64,000 nt of DNA from an uncultured Eubacteriales bacterium (GCA_934491515.1 CAKSTF010000007.1:5409-69408), one strand, 5' to 3'. Shown: positions 1 to 9,496, counted from the stretch's first letter. The notes: generated by a model not told the origin, from the sequence alone. Numbers and translations are program-made.

Positions 1-1364
1 AGACAGTTCGGTATTACCGATTCGGGTGCGCCTTTTACAACGGCCAACGGTCTGCTGTTAATCATATTTACGGTCGTCATGGTTTTGCGCGTGGTATCAA
101 AAGGTATTACGGTAAGACGCGGACACATTTTTTCAAGCGTAAGCCTGTCGGCGTTGCAGTACTTAAGCGAAGCCGCGTCAATAGCCTGTTCCGTGGCGTC
201 GTTCTGTAATGTAGAGCAAAGCGCCGCAAGACGAATGGTCAGAATATCTTTTTCGTTTATGGAATTTTCGCCTAAAACAACGGTCCGATCGCCGTCGAAC
301 ACATCGGTAAGTTCCATTTCGCTTTTTGTTAAAATGCCCGTTTTGTCAGCGCAGATAACATTTGTTTTACCGAGGAGTTCAAGCACCTTTGATTTCTTGA
401 TTATTATGCGGTCGTGAACTATGCGTTCAATGCCAAGCGCTACTACTATGACGGCAATTGCGGGCAGGCTTTCGGGTATTGCAGCAACCGCAAGCGCCAG
501 GGTATTGGAAAGCATGGTTACAGTAAGCTGTGCAAAGGGAACAGAAGTGTGCAGGTTGCGCAATATTCCGATAACGAACGCAGCGCAGCAAAGCACAATG
601 ATTATTGAATTTATAATTTTTTCGGCAGAAATAAGGGAAGAATTTATCGGGAGTTCACCACCGCCCGACTGCTCGGCAAGCGAATTTGTTTTGCCGAGTT
701 CCGTATTCCTTCCGGTATCGGTTACAACCGCCTTTGCCGTGCCGGAAACAACGCTTGAACCGGCAAATACCATATTGCCGCGTTTAAATACCGGTGTGAT
801 GTCCTCATATAAAACCGCAGCGCGTTTTTCAACGGGGAAACTTTCACCGGTAACCGCAACTTCATTTGTGCGGAAATTATCCGAAGAAATAAGTCTTGCG
901 TCGGCGGTGATGTAATCGCCCTCGCTTAAAAGAAGTATGTCGCCGGGTACGAGCAGCTCGGAAGAAATCTGCTTTTCAAGACCGTCGCGAAGCACGGTTA
1001 CATTAGGATTTACGGCATCGTTCAGCTTTTCTTCCGCCACAATGCTTCTGTACTTATAAAATCCTGTTATAAGCGAGTTAAGTATGAGTATCGCGATTAT
1101 CAGGACGGGTTCGAATATGCCTACATTATCATAGAAGAAGCCGAGCAGCAGGGAAAGCAGGGAAATCGCTGCCAAAAAATAATAAAGTTTGTTGTTAAGC
1201 GCGGATAAAAAGCAGTTGACGAATTTAATCTTATCCTTACTTCCGGTACGGTTTTTGCCGAAAATCGAAAGTCTTTCATCTGCAACGCCGCTTAACAGAC
1301 CCTTATTTGGGTCAACATCAAGTTCCTTTAAAACAAATACGGAATCGGTATTATGCCAAATCAT
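1..1364 (-). CDS. P-type cation-transporting ATPase (Ca2+-type, P2), N-terminal 454 residues
   Basis: Membrane ion pump of the P-type family, which couples ATP hydrolysis to cation export through an aspartyl-phosphate intermediate. Translation from the ATG at 1364 shows an N-terminal cation ATPase domain, two hydrophobic segments near residues 45-85, an actuator region with a TGES loop (AVTGES), two more membrane segments with an IPESLP motif typical of Ca2+-type pumps, and the phosphorylation site DKTG with Asp at residue 340. The gene runs off the left edge, so the nucleotide-binding remainder and C-terminal membrane domain are not seen. It starts 3 bp after the glyA stop and is probably co-transcribed with it. 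Oddity: the phosphorylation motif reads DKTGILT, where the family normally has DKTGTLT. The transported ion is not determined. Confidence 0.9.
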   Translation of the reverse strand, partial: MIWHNTDSVFVLKELDVDPNKGLLSGVADERLSIFGKNRTGSKDKIKFVNCFLSALNNKLYYFLAAISLLSLLLGFFYDNVGIFEPVLIIAILILNSLITGFYKYRSIVAEEKLNDAVNPNVTVLRDGLEKQISSELLVPGDILLLSEGDYITADARLISSDNFRTNEVAVTGESFPVEKRAAVLYEDITPVFKRGNMVFAGSSVVSGTAKAVVTDTGRNTELGKTNSLAEQSGGGELPINSSLISAEKIINSIIIVLCCAAFVIGILRNLHTSVPFAQLTVTMLSNTLALAVAAIPESLPAIAVIVVALGIERIVHDRIIIKKSKVLELLGKTNVICADKTGILTKSEMELTDVFDGDRTVVLGENSINEKDILTIRLAALCSTLQNDATEQAIDAASLKYCNADRLTLEKMCPRLTVIPFDTTRKTMTTVNMINSRPLAVVKGAPESVIPNC

Positions 1365-1367
1365 AAT

Positions 1368-2612
1368 TTAACCCTCGCTGTATATAGGGAATTTTGCACA
1401 AAGTTCTGTAACGGCTTTTGAAACTGCAGCCCTTTTTCCTTCAAAATCTGTAATGCAGTCGGTAATGAAATCGGCAATAAGTTCCATTTCCGGCTCTTTA
1501 AATCCGCGCGTTGTAACAGCCGGAGTACCTATGCGAAGTCCGCTTGTTATGAAGGGGCTGAGTGGCTCGTTCGGGATAGTATTTTTGTTTGCGGTTATAT
1601 GAACTTCGTCAAGATTGGTTTCAAGCTGCTTACCTGTAATACCGAACTTTGTAAGTTTCAGAAGTATAAGGTGATTGTCGGTGCCGCCGGAGACAAGATC
1701 AACACCTCTTGCCGTCAGAGCATTTGCAAGGCAGGCGGCATTTTTAACTATCTGTGTCTGATAGTTTTTAAATTCGTCGGTAAGCGCTTCACCCAGTGCA
1801 ACCGCTTTGCCTGCTATTATGTGCATAAGCGGCCCGCCCTGCGTTCCGGGGAAGATGGCCTTGTCTATCTGTTTGGCAAGTGATTCTTTACAAAGAATCA
1901 TACCGCCGCGAGGGCCGCGGAGGGTTTTGTGGGTTGTTGTGGTAACAACGTCGGCATAGGGTACGGGCGAGGGGTGAAGACCTGCCGCAACAAGACCTGC
2001 AATATGCGCCATATCAACCATAAGGTAAGCGCCGACTTCGTCCGCAATTTCGCGGAATTTTGCAAAGTCGATAACGCGCGGATACGCGCTTGCACCTGCG
2101 ATTATCATTTTCGGTTTGCATTCGTGTGCTATCTTGCGTACTTCATCGTAATCAATGGTTTCTGTTTCTTTGTTAACGCCGTACGGTACAACTTTAAAAT
2201 ATTTGCCGGATATGTTCACGGGTGAACCGTGGGAAAGATGTCCGCCTTCGGAGAGGTTCATTCCCATTACAGTATCACCCGGATTTAAAAGCGCAAAGAA
2301 AGCGGCAAGGTTAGCATTTGCACCGCTGTGAGGCTGAACATTGGCGTGTTCGGCACCGAAAAGTTTCTTTGCACGTTCGCGTGCAATATTCTCTACAACA
2401 TCCACGCATCCGCATCCGCCGTAATATCTTTTTGAAGGATACCCTTCGGCATATTTATTGGTTAATATGCCGCCGCAGGCAAGCAAAACCGCTTTTGAAA
2501 CTATATTTTCGGAAGCAATAAGTTCAATGTTATTGCGCTGCCGCGCAAGTTCGGCATTGCAGGCGTTGCCAACTTCCGGATCAATGCCGGCAAGCGTTTC
2601 GAAAAAGTTCAT
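1368..2612 (-). CDS. glyA: Serine hydroxymethyltransferase
   Basis: Cytosolic PLP enzyme that interconverts serine and glycine while charging tetrahydrofolate with a one-carbon unit. The 414-residue length is standard. Visible family motifs are the N-terminal ELIASEN, the TNKYAEGYPSKRYYGG block, and the PLP-lysine segment TTTTHKTLRGPRGG with Lys near residue 228. The ATG at 2612 is preceded by CAGGAGTGG as ribosome binding site. It is the first gene of a leftward unit that continues into the P-type ATPase, with its own consensus promoter at 2650-2678. Nothing abnormal is seen. Confidence 0.97.
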   Translation of the reverse strand: MNFFETLAGIDPEVGNACNAELARQRNNIELIASENIVSKAVLLACGGILTNKYAEGYPSKRYYGGCGCVDVVENIARERAKKLFGAEHANVQPHSGANANLAAFFALLNPGDTVMGMNLSEGGHLSHGSPVNISGKYFKVVPYGVNKETETIDYDEVRKIAHECKPKMIIAGASAYPRVIDFAKFREIADEVGAYLMVDMAHIAGLVAAGLHPSPVPYADVVTTTTHKTLRGPRGGMILCKESLAKQIDKAIFPGTQGGPLMHIIAGKAVALGEALTDEFKNYQTQIVKNAACLANALTARGVDLVSGGTDNHLILLKLTKFGITGKQLETNLDEVHITANKNTIPNEPLSPFITSGLRIGTPAVTTRGFKEPEMELIADFITDCITDFEGKRAAVSKAVTELCAKFPIYSEG

Positions 2613-2649
2613 CAGTAACCACTCCTGTAATATTTTAAATATTTAAAAT

Positions 2650-2678
2650 ATAATACCATCTAAACGCCGCTTTGTCAA
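2650..2678 (-). promoter_or_regulatory. SigA-type promoter of glyA
   Basis: On the minus strand TTGACA (2678-2673) is followed after exactly 17 bp by TATTAT (2655-2650), about 38 bp upstream of the glyA start. It is a near-consensus housekeeping promoter. Confidence 0.75.
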
Positions 2679-2732
2679 CAATGCCGAAAATGCATATATT
2701 CATACTTTTTTGAATATTTTTTGCTTATTTCC

Positions 2733-2761
2733 TTGCAAACAGTGCCCGTTTATAGTATAAT
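2733..2761 (+). promoter_or_regulatory. SigA-type promoter of the nusB-tyrS operon
   Basis: TTGCAA (2733-2738), a 17-bp spacer and a perfect TATAAT (2756-2761) lie about 50 bp before nusB. The position rules out translation starts upstream of this point and supports the ATG at 2811. Confidence 0.8.
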
Positions 2762-2810
2762 ATCAGTAAATTGCGGCCATGTTCTTATGTGGCTTGAAAG
2801 CAGGTGTACT

Positions 2811-3212
2811 ATGACAAGAAGGGAAGCACGCGAATCTGCGTTCATCCTTGTTTTTGAAAAGGAACTTAACAATTCACCCACAGAGGAACTTTTGGAATTG
2901 GCTGAAAACTGTTCCGAGATCGAGACGGACGATTATTCAAAATCGGCTTTTACCGGTGTGTACGATAATCTTTCCGAAATTGACAAAACGATATCCGAAT
3001 ATGCCGTTTCTTGGAACATCAGGCGTATATCCAAAACAGCGCTTGCGGCGCTGCGCCTTGCTATATACGAGATCAATTATGCCGATGATATCCCGATTTC
3101 CGTTTCCATAAATGAAGCGGTTGAACTTATGAAAAAATATGCCACAAAGGACGATGCTTCTTTTGTAAACGGCATACTTTCTTCCGTGGCCAAGGCAAAA
3201 GAAAATGCCTGA
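2811..3212 (+). CDS. nusB: Transcription antitermination factor NusB
   Basis: Small all-helical RNA-binding protein that joins NusE/S10 on boxA RNA during rRNA transcription. The start is set at the ATG 2811 (MTRREARESAF, the usual NusB N-terminus) behind AAAGCAGGTG; this gives 133 residues, normal for the family. Upstream in-frame codons are discounted because the promoter lies among them. The conserved C-terminal block with INEAVELMKKYATKDDASFVNGIL is present. It opens a long rightward operon and overlaps xseA by 8 bp, suggesting translational coupling. Confidence 0.95.
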   Translation: MTRREARESAFILVFEKELNNSPTEELLELAENCSEIETDDYSKSAFTGVYDNLSEIDKTISEYAVSWNIRRISKTALAALRLAIYEINYADDIPISVSINEAVELMKKYATKDDASFVNGILSSVAKAKENA

Positions 3213-4437
3213 ACGTATTACGCTTTCGGTATGGCAGTTAAATACCTATGTAAAAAGTCTTTTGCAAAGTGATCCGCACCTTTGCGACCTGCTGGTTACC
3301 GGAGAAATTTCAAACTTTAAACGGTATCCTCAAAGCGGACATTGTTATTTCACGCTTAAAGACAGTGATGCCGCGATTGCCTGCGTTATGTTCGGCAGCA
3401 GTGCCGCGCGTCTCGGCTTTGTTCCGCAGGACGGCGTTACGGTTACCGTGCGCGCCGCCGTTACGCTTTATGAACCGAACGGTAAATATCAATTGAACGT
3501 TTTTGAAATGTATAAAGGCGGTTTGGGCGAACAGGCGGTAAAGTTTGAACTTTTAAAACAAAAACTTTCGGATGAAGGTCTGTTTTCCGATGAACACAAA
3601 CGTCCGTTACCGCCGTATCCGAAAAAGATTGCGGTTGTTACTTCCGACAGCGGCGCCGCCGTTCGTGACATAACGGATATTTTGAACGACCGCTATCCGC
3701 CGTGCGAGGTTTTGCTGTGCCCGGTAAAGGTTCAGGGAACGAACGCAGCAGCGGATATCACGGCAATGCTGAACCGCATTTACAAATTGACCGATATAGA
3801 CATTATCATATTAGGCCGCGGCGGCGGTTCTGCCGAGGATTTGGCGGCTTTTAATGATGAAACACTGGTGCGCACGGTCTATGCGTCGCCTGTGCCTGTA
3901 ATATCGGCTGTCGGTCATGAAACCGATTTTACGCTCTGTGATTTTGCAGCGGATCTGCGTGCCTCCACGCCCTCCAACGCGGCAGAAAACGCAGTGCCGG
4001 AACGCGCGGAACTGCTGCGCAGGACTGAAATCTGTATGCGGCGTATCATAACTGCGGAAAGCCGGATTTTTGCGCTGTGTGAGAACAGGTATAAAACCGC
4101 GCTGGCGCGCGCCGGCGGTTTTGACGGCGACAATCTGCTTTCTCCGTATATTCATAAAGTGGATAAATTAAGTACGGCAATCGCTGCTTCTACGTTTGAA
4201 AAGGCGGCAGGGTGTCAGGCACTGCTTGCAGGCGCCGCCGCAAGGCTTGACGCATTAAGTCCGCTTAAAACCCTTTACCGCGGCTTTGCGGCGGTAACCA
4301 AAAACGGCTGTACGGTGAAGTCTGCAAATGAACTTTTACCCGACGACCGCATAAATTTGAGATTTAAGGACGGCCGTGCCGAATGCGCGGTTATTTCTGC
4401 CGAAACGGAGGTAAAATCCTTTGAGCACCCCAAATAA
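3205..4437 (+). CDS. xseA: Exodeoxyribonuclease VII large subunit
   Basis: Catalytic subunit of exonuclease VII, which degrades single-stranded DNA to oligonucleotides in repair. At 410 residues it is near the usual length. An N-terminal OB fold (about residues 5-100, with TGEISNFKRYPQSGHCYFTLKD) is followed by the catalytic domain with GRGGGSAEDLAAFNDE and AVGHETDFTLCDFAADLRASTPSNAAE, both hallmark blocks. It overlaps nusB by 8 bp and xseB by 17 bp, so the two subunits are made from coupled frames. Confidence 0.96.
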   Translation: MPERITLSVWQLNTYVKSLLQSDPHLCDLLVTGEISNFKRYPQSGHCYFTLKDSDAAIACVMFGSSAARLGFVPQDGVTVTVRAAVTLYEPNGKYQLNVFEMYKGGLGEQAVKFELLKQKLSDEGLFSDEHKRPLPPYPKKIAVVTSDSGAAVRDITDILNDRYPPCEVLLCPVKVQGTNAAADITAMLNRIYKLTDIDIIILGRGGGSAEDLAAFNDETLVRTVYASPVPVISAVGHETDFTLCDFAADLRASTPSNAAENAVPERAELLRRTEICMRRIITAESRIFALCENRYKTALARAGGFDGDNLLSPYIHKVDKLSTAIAASTFEKAAGCQALLAGAAARLDALSPLKTLYRGFAAVTKNGCTVKSANELLPDDRINLRFKDGRAECAVISAETEVKSFEHPK

Positions 4438-4630
4438 AAAATTCGATTTTGAGGAGTCTGTAAAACGTCTCGAACAGATTTCCGACAAACTCGAAAGCGG
4501 TGATATTTCACTTGACGAATCGATTAAATTGTTTGAACAGGGAATAAAACTTTCACACGAATGTTCAGAATATCTTGAAAAGGCAAAGCAGAAGATTACA
4601 AATATCAGCCAAGCCGAATGTGAGGAGTAA
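4421..4630 (+). CDS. xseB: Exodeoxyribonuclease VII small subunit
   Basis: Small helical partner of XseA. The 69-residue product begins at a TTG codon (4421) with a strong GGAGGT ribosome binding site at 4407-4412, 8 bp away; no ATG fits. The family core FEESVKRLEQISDKLESGDISLDESIKLFEQGIKL is present at residues 9-43. It starts inside the xseA 3' end, in a different frame, and is followed 2 bp later by ispA. Confidence 0.94.
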   Translation: MSTPNKKFDFEESVKRLEQISDKLESGDISLDESIKLFEQGIKLSHECSEYLEKAKQKITNISQAECEE

Positions 4631-4632
4631 TT

Positions 4633-5511
4633 ATGATAGAACCTTTTATGCATGACTATAAGGAAAAAATTGACGCACGTCTTTCAATGCTTTTTTCCGA
4701 AAGAGGGCAGGCTTATGACAGCGTGCTGACTGCCGGTTCATACAGTCTTACCGGCGGCGGTAAACGCATAAGACCGATAATTTTGCTTGAATTCTATAAG
4801 ATTTTCGGCGGTGCGGACGATTGCGCCTATAATTTTGCCTGTGCGCTTGAGATGATTCACACATATTCGCTTATTCATGACGATCTTCCGTGTATGGATA
4901 ATGATGATTTCCGCCGCGGCAGGCCCTCATGCCACAAACAGTACGGGGAGGCAACTGCGCTGCTTGCAGGCGATGCGCTTCTTACCGAGGCGTTCGGCGT
5001 TGCGGCAAGAACGCTGGGGCTTCCTGCCGAACGAATCACAAAAGGTATCGAAGTGCTTTCCGCAAGCGCTGGTGCCGCAGGAATGATAGGCGGTCAGGTG
5101 CTTGATATTGAAGGCGAGGGTAAAGACAACGAACTTTCCCGCGTGCTTGATATGTATAAACTTAAAACCGGTGCACTTATAAAAGCGGCAGCGGTTTGCG
5201 GTGCAATACTTGCCGGCGCTGAAGACGAGGATGTTAAGATTGCCGAAAAATACGCAGAAAGCCTGGGTGTGGCTTTCCAGGTTATTGACGATATACTTGA
5301 CGTTACGGGCGATTCACAACTTCTCGGAAAACCGATAGGCAGCGACGACAAGAACGGCAAAAACACGGCTGTCTCCATTCTTGGAACAGAGAAGGCGCGC
5401 GCGCTTGCCGCAAAACTTACCGACGAGGCGCTTTCTGCGCTTGAAATGCTTCCCGGAAACAAGGATAATCTGCGTTCTCTTACCGAATATCTGCTTGTCA
5501 GGGAGTACTAA
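4633..5511 (+). CDS. ispA: Polyprenyl (geranyl/farnesyl) diphosphate synthase
   Basis: Cytosolic trans-prenyltransferase that condenses isopentenyl diphosphate with allylic diphosphates, giving precursors of undecaprenyl and quinone lipids. The 292-residue protein has both Asp-rich Mg2+-binding motifs: DDLPCMD at residues 83-89 followed by RRG, and DDILD at about residue 219. The GGGKRIRP motif near residue 41 is also present. It sits directly before dxs, so two isoprenoid steps share the operon, as in many Firmicutes. Product chain length is inferred from family, not proven. Confidence 0.94.
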   Translation: MIEPFMHDYKEKIDARLSMLFSERGQAYDSVLTAGSYSLTGGGKRIRPIILLEFYKIFGGADDCAYNFACALEMIHTYSLIHDDLPCMDNDDFRRGRPSCHKQYGEATALLAGDALLTEAFGVAARTLGLPAERITKGIEVLSASAGAAGMIGGQVLDIEGEGKDNELSRVLDMYKLKTGALIKAAAVCGAILAGAEDEDVKIAEKYAESLGVAFQVIDDILDVTGDSQLLGKPIGSDDKNGKNTAVSILGTEKARALAAKLTDEALSALEMLPGNKDNLRSLTEYLLVREY

Positions 5512-5532
5512 TCAGAATTTGGGAGATACGGC

Positions 5533-7356
5533 ATGGAATATAAGATTTTAAGCAGCATAAACTGTCCTGCCGATTTAATAAAACTTGATAAACAGCAAAC
5601 AGCGCTTTTGTGCGAAGAACTGCGTGGAAAGATAATCGACACCGTTTCCAAAAACGGCGGTCATCTGGCTTCTAATTTGGGGTCGGTAGAACTTACGGTA
5701 GCGATTCACCGCGCTTTTTCCGCCCCTCAGGACGCCGTTATTTTTGATGTGGGGCATCAGTCTTATGCACATAAACTTTTAACAGGCAGATTCGACCGAT
5801 TTGACACGATACGCAAAGAAAACGGTATATCCGGCTTTATGCGCCCCAAAGAGAGCATATACGATCCATTTGTTACGGGGCACAGCAGCAATTCCATTTC
5901 CGCCGCCTACGGCATTTATAAAGCAAAATGTATAAAGGGCGAGAAGGGCACTGCGGTCGCCGTTATCGGCGACGGCGCTCTTACCGGCGGTATGGCGTAT
6001 GAAGCGCTTAACAATGTCGGCAGTTCAAGAAATAAATTTATCGTTATACTGAATGATAACAAGATGTCTATTTCAAGAAACGTCGGCGCACTGGCGCGTG
6101 CGCTTACGAAAATGCGCAATAAACCTAAATATCATGCGTTTAAATTTGCGGTTACCGATATACTCAATAAAATACCGCTTGTCGGCAAACCGATAGAATC
6201 TGCAATTTTTTCCGTTAAAGAGGCTTTTAAAGCCTTGGTTTACAGGAATAATATTTTTACAAGCCTTGGGTTTAACTATTTAGGACCCGTGGACGGTCAT
6301 AATGTAGACGCCATGGAGCAGATTTTTAAGGTTGCTCAGAAATATATAAGACCCACGCTTGTCCATGTGGTTACTACCAAGGGCAAGGGATATACTTTTG
6401 CCGAAAACAGTCCAAAAACTTATCACGGAGTTTCGCCGTTTGACGTTGAAGAGGGCGCCGCTTTTTCCGAAAAAATGTCCTTTTCTTCCGTTGCCGGTGA
6501 AACGCTTTGTAAAATGGCAGAAGCCGATACGTCCGTTTGCGCCGTTACAGCCGCTATGCGTGAAGGTACGGGACTTTATGAATTTTCTCAACTTTATAAA
6601 AACCGCTTTTTCGATGTTGGAATAGCGGAACAACACGCGGTCACGTTTTGCGCGGGAATGGCATCGGGAGGACTTAAACCGTATTTTGCCGTATATTCAA
6701 GTTTTTTGCAGCGCGCCTACGATCAGGTACTGCATGATACCGCAATCGGGAACTATCCTGTAAAGTTTCTTGTTGACAGGGCAGGTTTTGTGGGGGAAGA
6801 CGGCGAAACACATCAGGGGATATTTGACGTTCCTTTTTTATGCAGCATACCGGGTATGACCGTTTATTCACCTTCGGATTATTCCGAGCTTAAAAAGGCG
6901 ATTATGTTATCGGCAGACTTTACTGGACCTGTTGCTGTGAGATATCCGCGCGGAAGTTCTTCTGCAGAACACGGCGCCGACCCTGCGGATAATTATACAC
7001 TTTACGGTAAGAACGCAAAAAAATGCGTTGTTACCTACGGAAGAGAATTCGGTGAGGTTCATAAAGCACAGGAAAAAGCCGAATTTGACATTTTAAAACT
7101 TAACCGAATCTACCCGATTGACGAAGATGCTGTTAAAATACTTCTTAATTATGACAGTGTTTCCTTTTTTGAAGAATCATCGCTTTCGGGCGGCATTGCC
7201 GAACATCTCGCGCAAAGACTTTTATCTTGCGGTTATTCCGGCAGTTATCGTGTTTTTGCCGTTCCCGACGAGTTTGTGCCCGCTGCAACGGTGAAATCTC
7301 AACTTAAGAAATACGGTCTTGATTCGGATTCTGTAATAAAGGAAATGAGCCGTTAG
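5533..7356 (+). CDS. dxs: 1-deoxy-D-xylulose-5-phosphate synthase
   Basis: Thiamine-diphosphate enzyme of the non-mevalonate (MEP) pathway that joins pyruvate and glyceraldehyde 3-phosphate. The 607-residue length is slightly short of the common 620-640. The ThDP motif GDGALTGG..EALNN lies near residues 145-165, the transketolase pyrimidine domain carries FDVGIAEQHAVTFCAGMA, and DRAGFVGEDGETHQG follows. Position after ispA fits supply of isoprenoid precursors. Start ATG at 5533 has GGGAGATA upstream. Confidence 0.97.
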   Translation: MEYKILSSINCPADLIKLDKQQTALLCEELRGKIIDTVSKNGGHLASNLGSVELTVAIHRAFSAPQDAVIFDVGHQSYAHKLLTGRFDRFDTIRKENGISGFMRPKESIYDPFVTGHSSNSISAAYGIYKAKCIKGEKGTAVAVIGDGALTGGMAYEALNNVGSSRNKFIVILNDNKMSISRNVGALARALTKMRNKPKYHAFKFAVTDILNKIPLVGKPIESAIFSVKEAFKALVYRNNIFTSLGFNYLGPVDGHNVDAMEQIFKVAQKYIRPTLVHVVTTKGKGYTFAENSPKTYHGVSPFDVEEGAAFSEKMSFSSVAGETLCKMAEADTSVCAVTAAMREGTGLYEFSQLYKNRFFDVGIAEQHAVTFCAGMASGGLKPYFAVYSSFLQRAYDQVLHDTAIGNYPVKFLVDRAGFVGEDGETHQGIFDVPFLCSIPGMTVYSPSDYSELKKAIMLSADFTGPVAVRYPRGSSSAEHGADPADNYTLYGKNAKKCVVTYGREFGEVHKAQEKAEFDILKLNRIYPIDEDAVKILLNYDSVSFFEESSLSGGIAEHLAQRLLSCGYSGSYRVFAVPDEFVPAATVKSQLKKYGLDSDSVIKEMSR

Positions 7357-7358
7357 TT

Positions 7359-8189
7359 ATGCAACAAAAAGAAAGACTTGACACCGCTTTGGTTTTGCGC
7401 GGTCTGGCTGTTTCACGCGAAAAGGCAAAGGCGCTTATTATGTCGGGCAACGTTTATGTAAACAACCAAAAATCGGATAAGGCCGGAACTTCCGTAAAAC
7501 CCGATGACAATATCGAGGTGCGCGGCGAAACATTAAAGTACGTAAGCCGCGGCGGTCTTAAACTTGAAAAGGCAGTTGAATCTTTCGGCGTTGTGCTGGA
7601 AGGTTCTGTTTGTGCCGATATAGGCGCTTCTACAGGCGGATTTACCGATTGTATGCTGCAAAACGGCGCCGCAAAGGTTTTTGCCGTTGATGTGGGCTAC
7701 GGTCAGTTAGCATGGAAACTGCGTACCGATCCCCGTGTTGTAAATCTTGAAAGAACAAACTTCAGATACGTCACAAAAGAACAGATTCCCGAAGCGCTCG
7801 ATTTTGCCTCGGTTGATGTATCGTTCATTTCACTTTCGCTTATTCTGCCGGTTTTATTTGGATTGTTAAAGCCGGGCGGCAGGACGGTTTGCCTTATTAA
7901 ACCGCAGTTTGAGGCAGGTCGTGAAAACGTGGGCAAAAAGGGTGTTGTTCGCGATAAAAGAGTGCATACGGCAGTTATAGAAAAAATTCTCGGCGTTGCC
8001 GCGGAAAACGGATTTTCCGTTTTGGGACTTGATTTTTCGCCTGTTAAAGGTCCCGAAGGCAACATTGAATATCTGATGTTTGCGGAAAAGTCGGAAAATC
8101 CGCAAAACCTGTGCGATGTTATGCCGGCAGACGTTGTTGAAGCGTCGCACACAGCACTTGATAAAAACAGTAAGGAGGCTAATATATGA
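7359..8189 (+). CDS. tlyA: TlyA-family rRNA 2'-O-methyltransferase (S4 domain + FtsJ domain)
   Basis: Predicted cytosolic RNA methyltransferase. Residues 4-65 form an S4 RNA-binding domain (RLDTALVLRGLAVSREKAKALI), and residues about 80-265 a Rossmann methyltransferase with the SAM motif ADIGASTGGFTDCML. The family modifies ribosomal RNA; the old name hemolysin A is a misnomer in most bacteria. It follows dxs by 2 bp and overlaps nadK by 4 bp (ATGA), a standard clostridial arrangement. The exact target nucleotide is not shown by the sequence. Confidence 0.93.
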   Translation: MQQKERLDTALVLRGLAVSREKAKALIMSGNVYVNNQKSDKAGTSVKPDDNIEVRGETLKYVSRGGLKLEKAVESFGVVLEGSVCADIGASTGGFTDCMLQNGAAKVFAVDVGYGQLAWKLRTDPRVVNLERTNFRYVTKEQIPEALDFASVDVSFISLSLILPVLFGLLKPGGRTVCLIKPQFEAGRENVGKKGVVRDKRVHTAVIEKILGVAAENGFSVLGLDFSPVKGPEGNIEYLMFAEKSENPQNLCDVMPADVVEASHTALDKNSKEANI

Positions 8190-9043
8190 CAATAGGCGTT
8201 ATACCTAACCTTGATAAACGCGGTTCGTCGGATATGGTTGAAAAGATAGGTACGCTCTTCTTAAACGAGGGAATTGACGCCTATTTGCCCGACAGTCTTT
8301 GCTGTTCTGTATATAAAAGCGCCCCGGAAGAAGAAATATTCAAAAATTGCGATATAATCGTCACAATAGGCGGCGACGGAACGATAATCCGATATGCAAA
8401 ACGTGCTGCAGCATACGGCAAACCGATTTTGGGAATAAACGCAGGCAGGATGGGATATCTTGCCAATGTTGAGCAAAACGACTATAAACTCCTTTCAAAA
8501 CTGAAAACCGGTGATTATTCGGTAGAAGAACGTATGCTTTTAAAGGTTGATTTGTCCGACAACGAAAAAACCTTCGGAGTTTATGAAGCCCTTAACGACG
8601 CGGTTATAACCGGAGGTTTTATCTCTAGAATAATTGATGTTAAGGCTTATATCGGCAGAGAAAACATTCACTACCGTGCTGACGGTCTTATCGTCTCAAC
8701 ACCTACGGGTTCCACGGCGTATTCAATGTCTGCCGGCGGACCTATTATTGACCCGGTAATGGACGCAATCTGTCTTACGCCGATTTGTTCGCATACCCTT
8801 ACTGCAAAACCGATGATAATAAGTGCGGATAAATCGCTTGTTCTTAAGGCCTATTCAAAAAAACGTGTTGAAATATTTTTATCGATAGACGGCAGAAAGG
8901 CAGCAACTTTAAAACCGTATAATAAAATTACCGTTACCAAGTCGGAAAGAACCGTAAAACTTATAACCTTGAACGACCGTTCTTTTTTCAGCACACTCTC
9001 GGCAAAATTTTCTGATGTAAGAGGCGTAAACAATGAAAGGTAA
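8186..9043 (+). CDS. nadK: NAD kinase
   Basis: Cytosolic kinase that phosphorylates NAD to NADP. The catalytic GGDGT motif is at about residues 62-66, followed by GINAGRMGYLANV and the conserved NDAVI and TPTGSTAYSMSAGGPI blocks in the C-terminal beta domain. At 285 residues it is of normal size. It overlaps tlyA by 4 bp and argR by 11 bp, so translation of the three is likely coupled. Confidence 0.96.
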   Translation: MTIGVIPNLDKRGSSDMVEKIGTLFLNEGIDAYLPDSLCCSVYKSAPEEEIFKNCDIIVTIGGDGTIIRYAKRAAAYGKPILGINAGRMGYLANVEQNDYKLLSKLKTGDYSVEERMLLKVDLSDNEKTFGVYEALNDAVITGGFISRIIDVKAYIGRENIHYRADGLIVSTPTGSTAYSMSAGGPIIDPVMDAICLTPICSHTLTAKPMIISADKSLVLKAYSKKRVEIFLSIDGRKAATLKPYNKITVTKSERTVKLITLNDRSFFSTLSAKFSDVRGVNNER

Positions 9044-9494
9044 CAGACAGCAAAAAATTCTTGAAATTATAAAAGAACAGATCATTTTTACACAGGACGA
9101 TCTGCAAAACGCATTACAGCGCGCGGGATATAATGTAACGCAGTCTACAGTATCGCGCGATATTAAAGAACTGCGGCTGCTCAAATGCCGCGACGGCGAA
9201 GGCAATTACCGATATTTAAGTCCTGCTGCCGACGGTACTGGCGGAAATCATTCAAACGCACGCTATGCCGAAATGATAGGACATTCCGTTATCGACGTAC
9301 AGTATGCGCTCAACGATATAGTGATAAAATGCTACAACGGTATGGCACAAAGCGTTTGCATTGCGGTCGACGCGCTTTTTAACGATAAAATGATCGGCAC
9401 CATCGCAGGCGACGATACAATACTTGCCGTTACCCATTCGGAGACGGAAGCAGAAGTATTGACGACTGAAATAAAGGCGCTTATCGGTAAATAA
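9033..9494 (+). CDS. argR: Arginine repressor ArgR/AhrC
   Basis: Hexameric regulator of arginine metabolism that binds ARG boxes when arginine is present. The N-terminal winged helix includes QSTVSRDIKELRLLKC (residues about 35-50), and the C-terminal oligomerization and arginine-binding half contains GTIAGDDTILAVT. The length of 153 residues is typical. The gene is placed between nadK and recN as in B. subtilis and clostridia. No arginine genes occur in this window, so its targets lie elsewhere. Confidence 0.95.
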   Translation: MKGNRQQKILEIIKEQIIFTQDDLQNALQRAGYNVTQSTVSRDIKELRLLKCRDGEGNYRYLSPAADGTGGNHSNARYAEMIGHSVIDVQYALNDIVIKCYNGMAQSVCIAVDALFNDKMIGTIAGDDTILAVTHSETEAEVLTTEIKALIGK

Positions 9495-9496
9495 AT

